Part shown: piece by piece, positions 1 through 6,047 of the stretch
Numbering within the stretch: position 1 is the first letter of the stretch
Layout: the number at the start of each line of letters is the position of its first letter
NCBI GenBank assembly: GCA_030632765.1
Contig: DAOVUC010000097.1
Span: 1-6,549 of the forward strand
Source: Candidatus Dadabacteria bacterium
GTDB lineage: Bacteria; Desulfobacterota_D; UBA1144; Nemesobacterales; UBA2774
Length of the DNA stretch: 6,549 bases
Direction of reading: 5' to 3'
Made by a program: the position numbers and the translations under genes
Notes under the pieces: generated by a model
What the model was told of the DNA's origin: nothing
Database searches by the model: none
Seen by the model: only the letters and a program-made list of their open reading frames with translations

Positions 1-1358
1 AAGGGTTCCCGTCTTTTGCCGATCTTGTAGAGGTATTACAACCTTCTGTTGTTAATATTAGTACTACAAGTGTTGTGCGCCAAAAAAGCCCCTTTCAAAG
101 GCAACCCAATTCGCCATTTGGAGGAAATGATTCTTTTGACGATTTTTTTAGAAAGTTTTTTGGCGGCGATTCTCCTCAGAAAGAATTTAAACGTCAAGGT
201 CTTGGCTCCGGGTTTATTATGAGCGAAGACGGATATGTAGTAACAAATAATCATGTTATTGATAAAGCCTCGGATGTTGAAGTTATTTTGCAAAATGGTG
301 ATAAGTATGAGGCAAAGATTATAGGTAAGGATCCAAAGACTGATCTCGCTGTGCTAAAGTTTGAACCGGATCAGGAAATTCAAGCGGTTAACTTTGGTGA
401 CTCTGATAACCTTAGAATTGGGGATTGGGTTATTGCTATCGGCAATCCCTTTGGATTGGGTTATACCGTAACGGCTGGAATCGTAAGTGCAAAGGGGCGT
501 TCTTTAGGGCTTGGTGCATATGATGATTTCATACAAACTGATGCGTCTCTAAATCCGGGAAATAGCGGTGGACCTCTTTTTAACTTACAAGGCGAAGTAG
601 TTGGGGTAAATACGGCTATAGTCGCACGGGGGCAGGGTATAGGGTTTGCTATACCTATAGATATGGCTGAATTCGTTATAGAACAGCTCAAATCTGACGG
701 AAAGGTTGTCAGGGGGTGGCTTGGGGTTTATGTTCAGAAAGTAACGCCTGAAATCGCATCAAGTTTCGGACTTAAAGAAGATGAAGGGGCTTTGGTAAGC
801 GATCTTGCTCCTGAAAGCCCAGCGGAGAAGGCCGGGATTGTAAGAGGGGATGTAATAGTAGAATATGATGGTCAACAAGTTAATGATGTGTCTGATCTGA
901 CTAATATGGCAGCGGTGACAGCTCCGGGCACAGAAGTGGATGTAAAAGTTGTTCAAGACGGTAAAACAAAAGTTGTGAAAGTAACTATGGAAGAATTTCC
1001 TGAACAAGAAGCTCAACTCAAAGATGAAGTTAGAAAGAGTTTGGGTCTTACTGTAAGGCAGTTAACACCTAATATTGTAAGACGTTTCAAAATTAGCCAA
1101 GATGAGGGAGTAATAATAGCGGCTGTTGATCAGGGTAGTGCTGCCGGTGATGCGGGGCTTAAACGGGGGGATATAATCTTAGAGATCAATAAACAACCTA
1201 TAAATACTTTAGCCAATTATTCAACCGCACTAGAGGATGTAAATCCGGGTGATACGGCATTATTTCTTGTCAAACGCGGCCAAAATACTATCTACGCAGC
1301 TTTAAGAATCAAAAAGGGTGATAAAGAAGATAAGAAGCAAGAGGGCCAAAACAAATAG
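1..1358 (+). CDS. degP: Periplasmic serine protease, Do/DegP (HtrA) family, 5' end missing
   Basis: This is a trypsin-like periplasmic protease/chaperone of the HtrA (Do) family, which degrades or refolds misfolded envelope proteins. The open frame runs in from the left edge (first full codon at 3), giving 451 visible residues. The codons before the GTG at 75 encode a typical Do-family N-terminus (PSFADLVEVLQPSVVNIST), so that GTG is internal; only the signal peptide and a few residues are lost. The catalytic triad is intact: His at 252-254 (NNHVI), Asp at 342-344 (KTDLAVLK) and Ser at 564-566 (GNSGGP). A Gly/Phe/Asp-rich LA-loop-like stretch lies at about 110-185. Two PDZ domains follow, at about 717-989 (starts GWLGV) and 1038-1310 (starts SLGLTV), then a Lys/Glu-rich tail. 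Two PDZ domains favour DegP/DegQ over single-PDZ DegS. It is co-directional with ndh but 201 bp away, so probably not in its operon. Family assignment is very secure; DegP versus DegQ is not resolvable. Confidence 0.96.
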   Translation, partial: GFPSFADLVEVLQPSVVNISTTSVVRQKSPFQRQPNSPFGGNDSFDDFFRKFFGGDSPQKEFKRQGLGSGFIMSEDGYVVTNNHVIDKASDVEVILQNGDKYEAKIIGKDPKTDLAVLKFEPDQEIQAVNFGDSDNLRIGDWVIAIGNPFGLGYTVTAGIVSAKGRSLGLGAYDDFIQTDASLNPGNSGGPLFNLQGEVVGVNTAIVARGQGIGFAIPIDMAEFVIEQLKSDGKVVRGWLGVYVQKVTPEIASSFGLKEDEGALVSDLAPESPAEKAGIVRGDVIVEYDGQQVNDVSDLTNMAAVTAPGTEVDVKVVQDGKTKVVKVTMEEFPEQEAQLKDEVRKSLGLTVRQLTPNIVRRFKISQDEGVIIAAVDQGSAAGDAGLKRGDIILEINKQPINTLANYSTALEDVNPGDTALFLVKRGQNTIYAALRIKKGDKEDKKQEGQNK

Positions 1359-1442
1359 GCATGCACATTCTTAAGTGTTAGTAAAACACCTGTAGTAAGA
1401 GATTGCGATATTGCCGAAAGGTGAATTTAACTCTGGGCTTTA

Positions 1443-1472
1443 TTGACAAGCAATTGTGTTTCATGTGACAAT
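1443..1472 (+). promoter_or_regulatory. Candidate sigma70-type promoter for ndh
   Basis: A perfect -35 hexamer TTGACA (1443-1448) is followed after 18 bp by GACAAT (1467-1472), which matches 4 of 6 bases of the -10 consensus. It is preceded by TGT (1464-1466), an extended -10 element. Transcription would begin near 1479, leaving a leader of roughly 80 nt before the ndh start. The inverted repeat at 1451-1474 covers its spacer and -10. This is a pattern match by eye; the sigma factor preferences of the host are unknown. Confidence 0.35.
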
Positions 1473-1474
1473 TG
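1451..1474. promoter_or_regulatory. Inverted repeat, possible operator upstream of ndh
   Basis: CAATTGT (1451-1457) and ACAATTG (1468-1474) are perfect reverse complements separated by 10 bp. The two-fold symmetric 24-bp layout is the size expected for a dimeric helix-turn-helix regulator. It lies between the -35 and -10 of the candidate promoter, where a bound protein would block RNA polymerase. It does not match the CRP (TGTGA-N6-TCACA) or FNR (TTGAT-N4-ATCAA) consensus well, so I do not name a regulator. The repeat is seen directly; the operator role is inference. Confidence 0.4.
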
Positions 1475-1509
1475 AAAGGTGGGCGTCTAAAGGCGGGGCT
1501 TTGATACTA

Positions 1510-1541
1510 TATGCTCAAGATGCTTTATGCTTAAGATACAT
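1510..1541 (+). repeat. Imperfect 16-bp tandem repeat in the ndh leader
   Basis: TATGCTCAAGAT (1510-1521) recurs as TATGCTTAAGAT (1526-1537) with one mismatch and a 16-bp period; the full 16-bp units agree at 13 positions. The second unit ends directly at the AGGGAGG ribosome binding site of ndh. It could be a pair of protein-binding half-sites, a leader structure element or chance; nothing else in the sequence decides. Confidence 0.45.
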
Positions 1542-1559
1542 AGGGAGGGCTAATCCTTA

Positions 1560-2873
1560 ATGCCTGAAAAGACTTCTAAGCGCGTTTTGATTCTAGGTGG
1601 AGGGTTTGCTGGTTTAGAAGCTGCGGAAACTCTTGAGAAGATTTTTTCTGAAAATGATGAAGTAGAGATAACTCTTGTTAGCAAGGATAACTACCTTGTT
1701 TTTACTTCAATGCTTGCAGAGGTGGTATCAAGCAGTATAGAAGCGAAACATGTGGTTATTCCTCTAAGAGAATGTCTTAAGAAAGCTACATTTAAAGAGC
1801 TTGAAGTACAGAGCATCGACCTAAAGAAAAAAGTAGCTGCCTGCTATCACTTCCATACATGTGAGACTTTTGAATTAGAATATGATTACCTTGTCCTGGC
1901 TATGGGGTCTATAACAGGCTATCACAATGTGGCGGGTGCTGAGGAGTATTCTTTCCCACTTAAGGATCTCGCAAATGCTATGGTACTAAGAAGCCACATC
2001 ATCGACATGTTCGAAAGAGCTGATTTAGAACTGAACCCAAATACTAGAAAACGCTTACTTACTTTTGCAGTGGTTGGCGGGGGCTACACAGGTATTGAGG
2101 TAGCCGCTGAGCTTAACGATTTTGTGTCATTTAGTAGAAGGTTTTATAAACATGTAAAAGCCGATGAAGTAAAAGTAGTTGTAGTTGACCCGGGCGATAG
2201 AATCATGCATGAGATGAGCGAAGGCCTTGCGGAATTTGGGATGAAATTGCTTAAGAAGCGAGGTATAGAATTTCGCCTACAAACTAGAGTAGCCGGTGTT
2301 ACTCCTGATTCAGTGGAAATTCAAGACGGTGGAAAGATAGAAACTCATACTGCCATATGGGCTGCTGGCACTGCTCCTCAGCCTGTAATAGCGGCACTCC
2401 CATTTGCCGACAAACGTGGAAGGATTGAGGTTAATGAATATATGGAAGTCCCTGACCACCCCGGGATTTGGGCACTCGGAGACTGCGCGGTTATACCTGA
2501 TACAAATACAGGGAAACCTTACCCTCCTACAGCACAGCACGCCACACGGGAGGGTGCACGTGTGGGATATAATGTGGCGGCCGCTATAAACCATAAGGAT
2601 GAAGACAAAAGGCCATTCGCATATAAAACTCAGGGCATGCTGGCACCTCTGGGACATAGGTCAGCAGTAGCTGAAATCAAAGGTTTTAAGTTTTCAGGGT
2701 TTTTTGCATGGCTATTGTGGAGAGCCATTTATCTCGGAAAGCTCCCGGGATGGGACAGAAAGATTAGAGTATCCCTAGACTGGTTTTTAGATATTTTCCT
2801 TCCAAAAGATATTATACAACTTAAATTTCTAATAAAAGAGCGTCAGTCACCGCCTGAAGATGAGGTTTCCTGA
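1560..2873 (+). CDS. ndh: Type II NADH dehydrogenase-like flavoprotein (NADH:quinone oxidoreductase)
   Basis: This 437-residue two-dinucleotide-binding-domain flavoprotein is of NDH-2 size. NDH-2 enzymes transfer electrons from NADH through FAD to membrane quinone on the cytoplasmic face without pumping protons. The FAD Rossmann motif GGGFAG is at residues 13-18, the NADH-binding motif GGGYTG at 173-178 with an acidic residue closing the next strand (D210), and the second FAD-contact motif IWALGDCA at 303-310. The quinone-site motif AQxxxQ appears as AQHATR (325-330), so its second Gln is Arg. The C-terminal part from about 378 has the aromatic, amphipathic helices by which this family sits on the membrane. 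The ATG is preceded by AGGGAGG, 11 nt away. The 3' end overlaps the convergent cytochrome b gene by 31 bp, linking it physically to the quinol-oxidising complex. An electron donor other than NADH, or a sulfide:quinone reductase relative, is possible but less likely: no redox-active Cys pair of the SQR kind is evident. Confidence 0.87.
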   Translation: MPEKTSKRVLILGGGFAGLEAAETLEKIFSENDEVEITLVSKDNYLVFTSMLAEVVSSSIEAKHVVIPLRECLKKATFKELEVQSIDLKKKVAACYHFHTCETFELEYDYLVLAMGSITGYHNVAGAEEYSFPLKDLANAMVLRSHIIDMFERADLELNPNTRKRLLTFAVVGGGYTGIEVAAELNDFVSFSRRFYKHVKADEVKVVVVDPGDRIMHEMSEGLAEFGMKLLKKRGIEFRLQTRVAGVTPDSVEIQDGGKIETHTAIWAAGTAPQPVIAALPFADKRGRIEVNEYMEVPDHPGIWALGDCAVIPDTNTGKPYPPTAQHATREGARVGYNVAAAINHKDEDKRPFAYKTQGMLAPLGHRSAVAEIKGFKFSGFFAWLLWRAIYLGKLPGWDRKIRVSLDWFLDIFLPKDIIQLKFLIKERQSPPEDEVS

Positions 2874-4273
2874 TTTTCCTTGGTACGGGATTTAAGGAAG
2901 ATCACAAGGTCGCTTAGCTCTTCATTCGTTAGAGTTCCCCCGAATCCGGGCATATTGAGTCCACCGTTCATGATACGCCAAGTAAGTTCATTAGCAGAAA
3001 GCCTGTCTCCTATATAAGTCAGGTCAGGGCCTCTTAAGCCCCCGTGTCCTGAAATAGTATGGCAGTATAGGCATCCCTTCTCGTTAAAGTCCATACCTCC
3101 TCTATATATGGGGCCACTATCAGCGCCAATTATTTCCACAGTCAAAGGCTTCGCATGAAAATGCGGCGACCATGGGGAACTAATACCAATTGCCCAGAGC
3201 CCTGAAATAGAGGCTATTGTTAGCGCAACTATTGCAACTGCCCATGGACGGCGCAGTGGGCTTCTCTCCCCCTTATTTGAAATAAAGGGTAGAAGGAATA
3301 AAAGCGCCCCAACTAGCAAGGGGCCAAATACCATCAAGTATGTTTCCATAGCAGGCGGCATTAGGGCCAAGAATGCAAAATAGAATACAAAATACCAATC
3401 CGGTACGGGAAGGGCGTCTAGATTTGACGGGTCGGGCGGAGGACCAAGAGCAGGCGGCCCAATAATTATAGCTATAAGGAGTATTGTCGTAATAACGATA
3501 AATCCAAAAACCATATCCCGCCATGCGGCGTCAGGCCAGAATGGAATACCTTTTTTCTTAACTAAAGCCTTATATTCTTCTCTATAAGTCTTTGGATCTA
3601 CCGGTTTGCCGGCTTTAGGAAATTCGGATATACCGTTTTTAATAACAAGATATAGATGAAAACCGATAAATAAAAATAGCAATGCGGGTACGATAAATAC
3701 ATGGTAGGCGAACATACGGCTAAGAGTAGCCGCTCCTATAGTGCCGCCGCCTATGAGAAAATCAGCTACCCATGTTCCTATAAACGGTATTCGGCCTGCC
3801 TGCTCGGCGGCTACTATCGTTGACCAGACAGCTGTTTGGTCCCATCTAACCACTTGACCAGAAAATGCCATTATCACAGTCAGAGCCCAGAGCACAACTC
3901 CAGAGATCCAATGCATTTCACGAGGGAACTTATATGACGCAGTCATATATACACGTATCATATGTAAGCCCACAAGGAGTATCATGGCGGACGCGCCCCA
4001 GTTGTGCATTCCCCTTACAATTCTCCCAAATGTAGTCTGGTCGGTTATGTACTGAAGGCTTTGATAGGCCTCTCCGGCAGAAGGCACATACATGAATGCG
4101 AGAGCTACACCAGTTGCAACCTGGAGCATGAACGCAAAAAGTGTTGCGCTTCCAAAAACATAAAACCAAGATGCGGAGTTAGCGGGCACCGGGTGTTTTA
4201 TTATTGGGCCGAGGGCACTCACAAGCCCAGTACGGTCATCAAACCATAACCAAGCGCGTTTTAAAGATTCCAT
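2843..4273 (-). CDS. qcrB: Cytochrome b (b6 plus subunit IV) fused to C-terminal mono-heme cytochrome c
   Basis: This 476-residue subunit is the quinol-oxidising core of a bc-type complex III. Residues 1-215 are a cytochrome b6-like four-helix bundle with heme ligands H90/H104 and H191/H206. The second pair has 14 intervening residues, as in b6, not the 13 of mitochondrial-type cytochrome b; WDQTAVW (144-150) is also b6-like. Residues about 250-365 are the subunit IV part, with three predicted helices and the Qo motif PDWY (291-294). After residue about 380 comes a cytochrome c domain: CLYCH heme site (401-405) and a likely Met ligand, M441, in NMPGF; it should face the periplasm. In Bacillus only subunit IV is fused to cytochrome c (QcrC), with b6 separate; here all three are one chain. 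V39 stands where b6 has the Cys binding its extra heme. AGGGAG (4282-4287), 8 nt upstream, supports the ATG. It lies 48 bp after the Rieske gene and probably forms a complex with it. Confidence 0.95.
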   Translation of the reverse strand: MESLKRAWLWFDDRTGLVSALGPIIKHPVPANSASWFYVFGSATLFAFMLQVATGVALAFMYVPSAGEAYQSLQYITDQTTFGRIVRGMHNWGASAMILLVGLHMIRVYMTASYKFPREMHWISGVVLWALTVIMAFSGQVVRWDQTAVWSTIVAAEQAGRIPFIGTWVADFLIGGGTIGAATLSRMFAYHVFIVPALLFLFIGFHLYLVIKNGISEFPKAGKPVDPKTYREEYKALVKKKGIPFWPDAAWRDMVFGFIVITTILLIAIIIGPPALGPPPDPSNLDALPVPDWYFVFYFAFLALMPPAMETYLMVFGPLLVGALLFLLPFISNKGERSPLRRPWAVAIVALTIASISGLWAIGISSPWSPHFHAKPLTVEIIGADSGPIYRGGMDFNEKGCLYCHTISGHGGLRGPDLTYIGDRLSANELTWRIMNGGLNMPGFGGTLTNEELSDLVIFLKSRTKENQETSSSGGD

Positions 4274-4321
4274 TAGGTGAACTCCCTATCCAAGTTGATT
4301 CGAAGTATTATCATTTGTCGT

Positions 4322-4831
4322 TTATACCGTCGTAATTGGTATCGGGCTCGTTAATATTTCTACTTGACCATTATGTACCCTTACAGGGTAGTTGTACAAA
4401 CCTCTCGGAGGAGGCCCCGCGGCTACTGAACCGTCTTCGTAATATACTCCACCGTGACAAGGACACATGAATAACTTAGCCCCCGCTACCCACCTCACAG
4501 GGCAGCCTAAATGAGCGCAGTTTACAGAGAAACAAGTGAATTCTTCCTGACCCTTACGATGTAGCCAGGCAGCCGATTCAGCAGTAACGCCCGCCCAGGG
4601 AAGAGGAGATGAATCTATAAAGGAAACCTTAACGATATCTCCAACGGTAAAACTCTTTAGTTCCCCCACAGGTCTCCATATTGGTTTTGGCTTCTTTACT
4701 ATTGGCGCGAGCACAGAACCGACGATAGGTATAGCGACCATTACAGCTGCTATACTCCCCAGAGCTATGCTAATATGAGTGAAAAATTGCCTTCTACTGC
4801 ATTCTTCACTCGTTTTGGTCTTTTCGCTCAT
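4322..4831 (-). CDS. qcrA: Rieske 2Fe-2S subunit of the cytochrome bc complex
   Basis: This 169-residue high-potential-type Rieske protein takes the first electron from quinol at the Qo site of cytochrome b and passes it to heme c. The N-terminus has a Tat motif, SRRQFF (12-17), then one hydrophobic helix (about 19-44) serving as uncleaved membrane anchor, so the folded cluster domain is exported to the periplasmic side. Cluster motifs are CAHLGC (105-110) and CPCHGG (123-128): C105, H107, C123 and H126 bind iron, and C110/C125 would form the disulfide. The Pro-loop is present as GPPPRGL (139-145). The usual Ser after CPCHG is Gly (G128), while the Tyr two residues later is kept (Y130); loss of this Ser hydrogen bond is known to lower the midpoint potential. 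Its start lies inside the end of the upstream gene (26-bp overlap), with AGGAGA (4840-4845) 8 nt before the ATG, suggesting translational coupling. Confidence 0.96.
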   Translation of the reverse strand: MSEKTKTSEECSRRQFFTHISIALGSIAAVMVAIPIVGSVLAPIVKKPKPIWRPVGELKSFTVGDIVKVSFIDSSPLPWAGVTAESAAWLHRKGQEEFTCFSVNCAHLGCPVRWVAGAKLFMCPCHGGVYYEDGSVAAGPPPRGLYNYPVRVHNGQVEILTSPIPITTV

Positions 4832-5126
4832 CTCTTAAGTCTCCTATCCATCCTACCAATGCTAAAATAAATAAAATCAGTCCTATTAAAAATAAAATAA
4901 TAATAGTACTAACCACTTCATTAAACCCAACAGCCAATGACCAGAGTATAAAGGCTATTCCCAGAGCCATAATGGCAGGCCAGTACCCCGGTTTGGGTAG
5001 ATGTTCGGGCAAGGGTTTGTGCCAACCTGGGGGAATATTCCCACTTGCGGGACTAGTGCTTTGTGAGTGAGAATTCCCGTTTGGTACTCCACTTCCATTA
5101 GCCGTGAATTCGCTGCCGTTACTCAA
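4806..5126 (-). CDS. Small two-helix membrane protein, probable cytochrome oxidase accessory subunit (subunit IV-like)
   Basis: This 106-residue protein has no catalytic motif. Residues 1-35 are a low-complexity, Asn/Ser/Gly-rich hydrophilic tail. A Pro-rich segment ends in the motif LPKPGYWPAIMALG (43-56), which leads into helix one (about 49-67). Helix two (about 72-95) is followed by GWIGDLRDE and a charged C-terminus. From memory, a P-x-YWP-x-x-x-ALG entry and a GW-x-x-D/E-x-R exit are common in small fourth subunits, or C-terminal extensions, of heme-copper oxidases in several bacterial phyla; I infer the same role here. It sits between ctaG and the Rieske gene and overlaps the latter by 26 bp, so it could instead belong to the bc complex or bridge the two. 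Translation starts at TTG (5124-5126): an in-frame stop lies three codons upstream and a good ribosome binding site precedes it. Confidence 0.72.
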   Translation of the reverse strand: MSNGSEFTANGSGVPNGNSHSQSTSPASGNIPPGWHKPLPEHLPKPGYWPAIMALGIAFILWSLAVGFNEVVSTIIILFLIGLILFILALVGWIGDLRDERKDQNE

Positions 5127-5135
5127 AGTGTGTTA

Positions 5136-5141
5136 TCTCCT
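5136..5141 (-). promoter_or_regulatory. Ribosome binding site that decides a TTG start
   Basis: On the minus strand AGGAGA lies 9 nt before the TTG at 5124-5126. The in-frame TAA just upstream of the TTG and the absence of any ATG in the N-terminal half of the small membrane protein make TTG the only reasonable start. Confidence 0.7.
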
Positions 5142-5165
5142 TGAAATTATAAGTTGAAATAATCT

Positions 5166-6014
5166 TCATTTGCTTTCATTTGAGCTGGCCGTAGCCAGAC
5201 TTCCTGTTGTAGAATTCAAAATTAATTCAGGGTCTTCGGGCGCTCCGTACCATCTTGCGATAGTTACCATACTTGCACTAAGATAGATAAGACATCCGGG
5301 TACCCACATGGTAAGGCCCCCAATTTGCTGATCCACTCCGGGGGTTAAACATAATTCCCCCCTTAATAACGGCAGAATTCCAATTGAATCCACCGGATTT
5401 AGATATGCAGCATAAAGTCCTGCCCCTGCAAATGTAATTAACATTCCTAAAATAGTGCATCCTAAACATGCTGAGGATAAGTAAAGCGTTGAAACCAGAG
5501 GGGAGAGCCTCCTTGATTCAACCGGTGCGAATACAGGCCACCAGAATATCATGCCAATAAAGACGAAACTTATTTGCTGAGCTATGTATAGGCTATCGTT
5601 TGCAATTACTGTGTTGTGAAGAGAAGGCAAGTGCCAGACCCACATAGCCCCTACACCGAAGAACCAGGCTATAACGGGATGGCCTAATACTCTCATGATC
5701 GATCCTATTGGCTCTATTTTTAAAGCCCGTTCAGCCACAGCTTTGGGAATTCCCAAAAGCAGCAACAGAGGTACTACGAGTAAAAGCAGTATGTGCTGTA
5801 TCATGTGCGCGCTGAACAAATAAGTTCTGCCCAGGTAATCGAGGGGTGATACAAGCGCTAATACAAGAATTACTACGCCACAAATGTATAGAGCGGATAG
5901 TTTTGTGAGTTTAAACCCCGTTGCAATTCCGTATCCAACTAATAGAGCTAGGGCGGATATTAAAACCCAGGGCTCCATATTCCATGTTGTACTCAGTACT
6001 TGCCATATATTCAT
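5166..6014 (-). CDS. ctaG: Cytochrome c oxidase assembly factor, caa3_CtaG family
   Basis: This 282-residue polytopic membrane protein is of the caa3_CtaG type (seen in Bacillus and many other bacteria), which helps mature the copper sites of aa3/caa3 oxidases; it is unrelated to the Cox11-type protein that shares the name. About seven hydrophobic segments are visible. Family landmarks are AHMIQH (69-74) at the start of a Leu-rich helix, GHP (111-113), WHLP (127-130), FWWP (157-160) and the C-terminal block DQQIGGLTMWVPG (228-240). H70, H74, H112 and H128 are candidate copper ligands. Where I expect another His (usual pattern leu-x-His-x-x-Phe before FWWP), this protein has Q147. The tail from about 258 is hydrophilic. 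AGAGG (6023-6027) lies 8 nt before the ATG. It follows the subunit III gene by 33 bp and precedes the small membrane protein by 39 bp, consistent with an oxidase operon. Confidence 0.92.
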   Translation of the reverse strand: MNIWQVLSTTWNMEPWVLISALALLVGYGIATGFKLTKLSALYICGVVILVLALVSPLDYLGRTYLFSAHMIQHILLLLVVPLLLLLGIPKAVAERALKIEPIGSIMRVLGHPVIAWFFGVGAMWVWHLPSLHNTVIANDSLYIAQQISFVFIGMIFWWPVFAPVESRRLSPLVSTLYLSSACLGCTILGMLITFAGAGLYAAYLNPVDSIGILPLLRGELCLTPGVDQQIGGLTMWVPGCLIYLSASMVTIARWYGAPEDPELILNSTTGSLATASSNESK

Positions 6015-6047
6015 AATTTTATCCTCTTTTTTGGAGTCCCCCTTTGA

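Larger units (their letters stand above)
1359..1559. other. Intergenic region between degP and ndh
   Basis: This 201-bp gap is the only sizeable non-coding stretch in the window. It holds a candidate promoter (1443-1472), an inverted repeat (1451-1474), a short tandem repeat (1510-1541) and the ndh ribosome binding site AGGGAGG (1542-1548). I see no convincing intrinsic terminator for degP: the only hairpin, GTGTT/AACAC at 1375-1389, is weak and lacks a T-tract. No small gene or RNA gene was recognised. A loose two-copy pattern is present: GAAAGGTG then GGGCTTT at 1416-1441, and again at 1474-1502. Confidence 0.7.

Noticed and set aside
75..77. GTG as the start of the HtrA protease gene
   Set aside because: The same frame stays open to the left edge and the upstream codons encode a typical Do-family N-terminal segment (ADLVEVLQPSVVNIST). 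A start at 75 would drop part of the protease domain and leave no signal peptide.
1375..1389. Hairpin GTGTT/AACAC as the degP terminator
   Set aside because: The stem is five weak pairs and no T-run follows, so it is not a credible intrinsic terminator.
1451..1474. CRP or FNR binding site
   Set aside because: The half-sites CAATTGT/ACAATTG and the 10-bp spacer do not fit TGTGA-N6-TCACA or TTGAT-N4-ATCAA, so no regulator is named.
2310..2657. Antisense open frame of about 115 codons inside ndh, and similar shorter antisense or shifted frames elsewhere
   Set aside because: The translations are Cys/His/Arg-rich with no recognisable domain and no good ribosome binding site, and they lie entirely inside well-supported genes.
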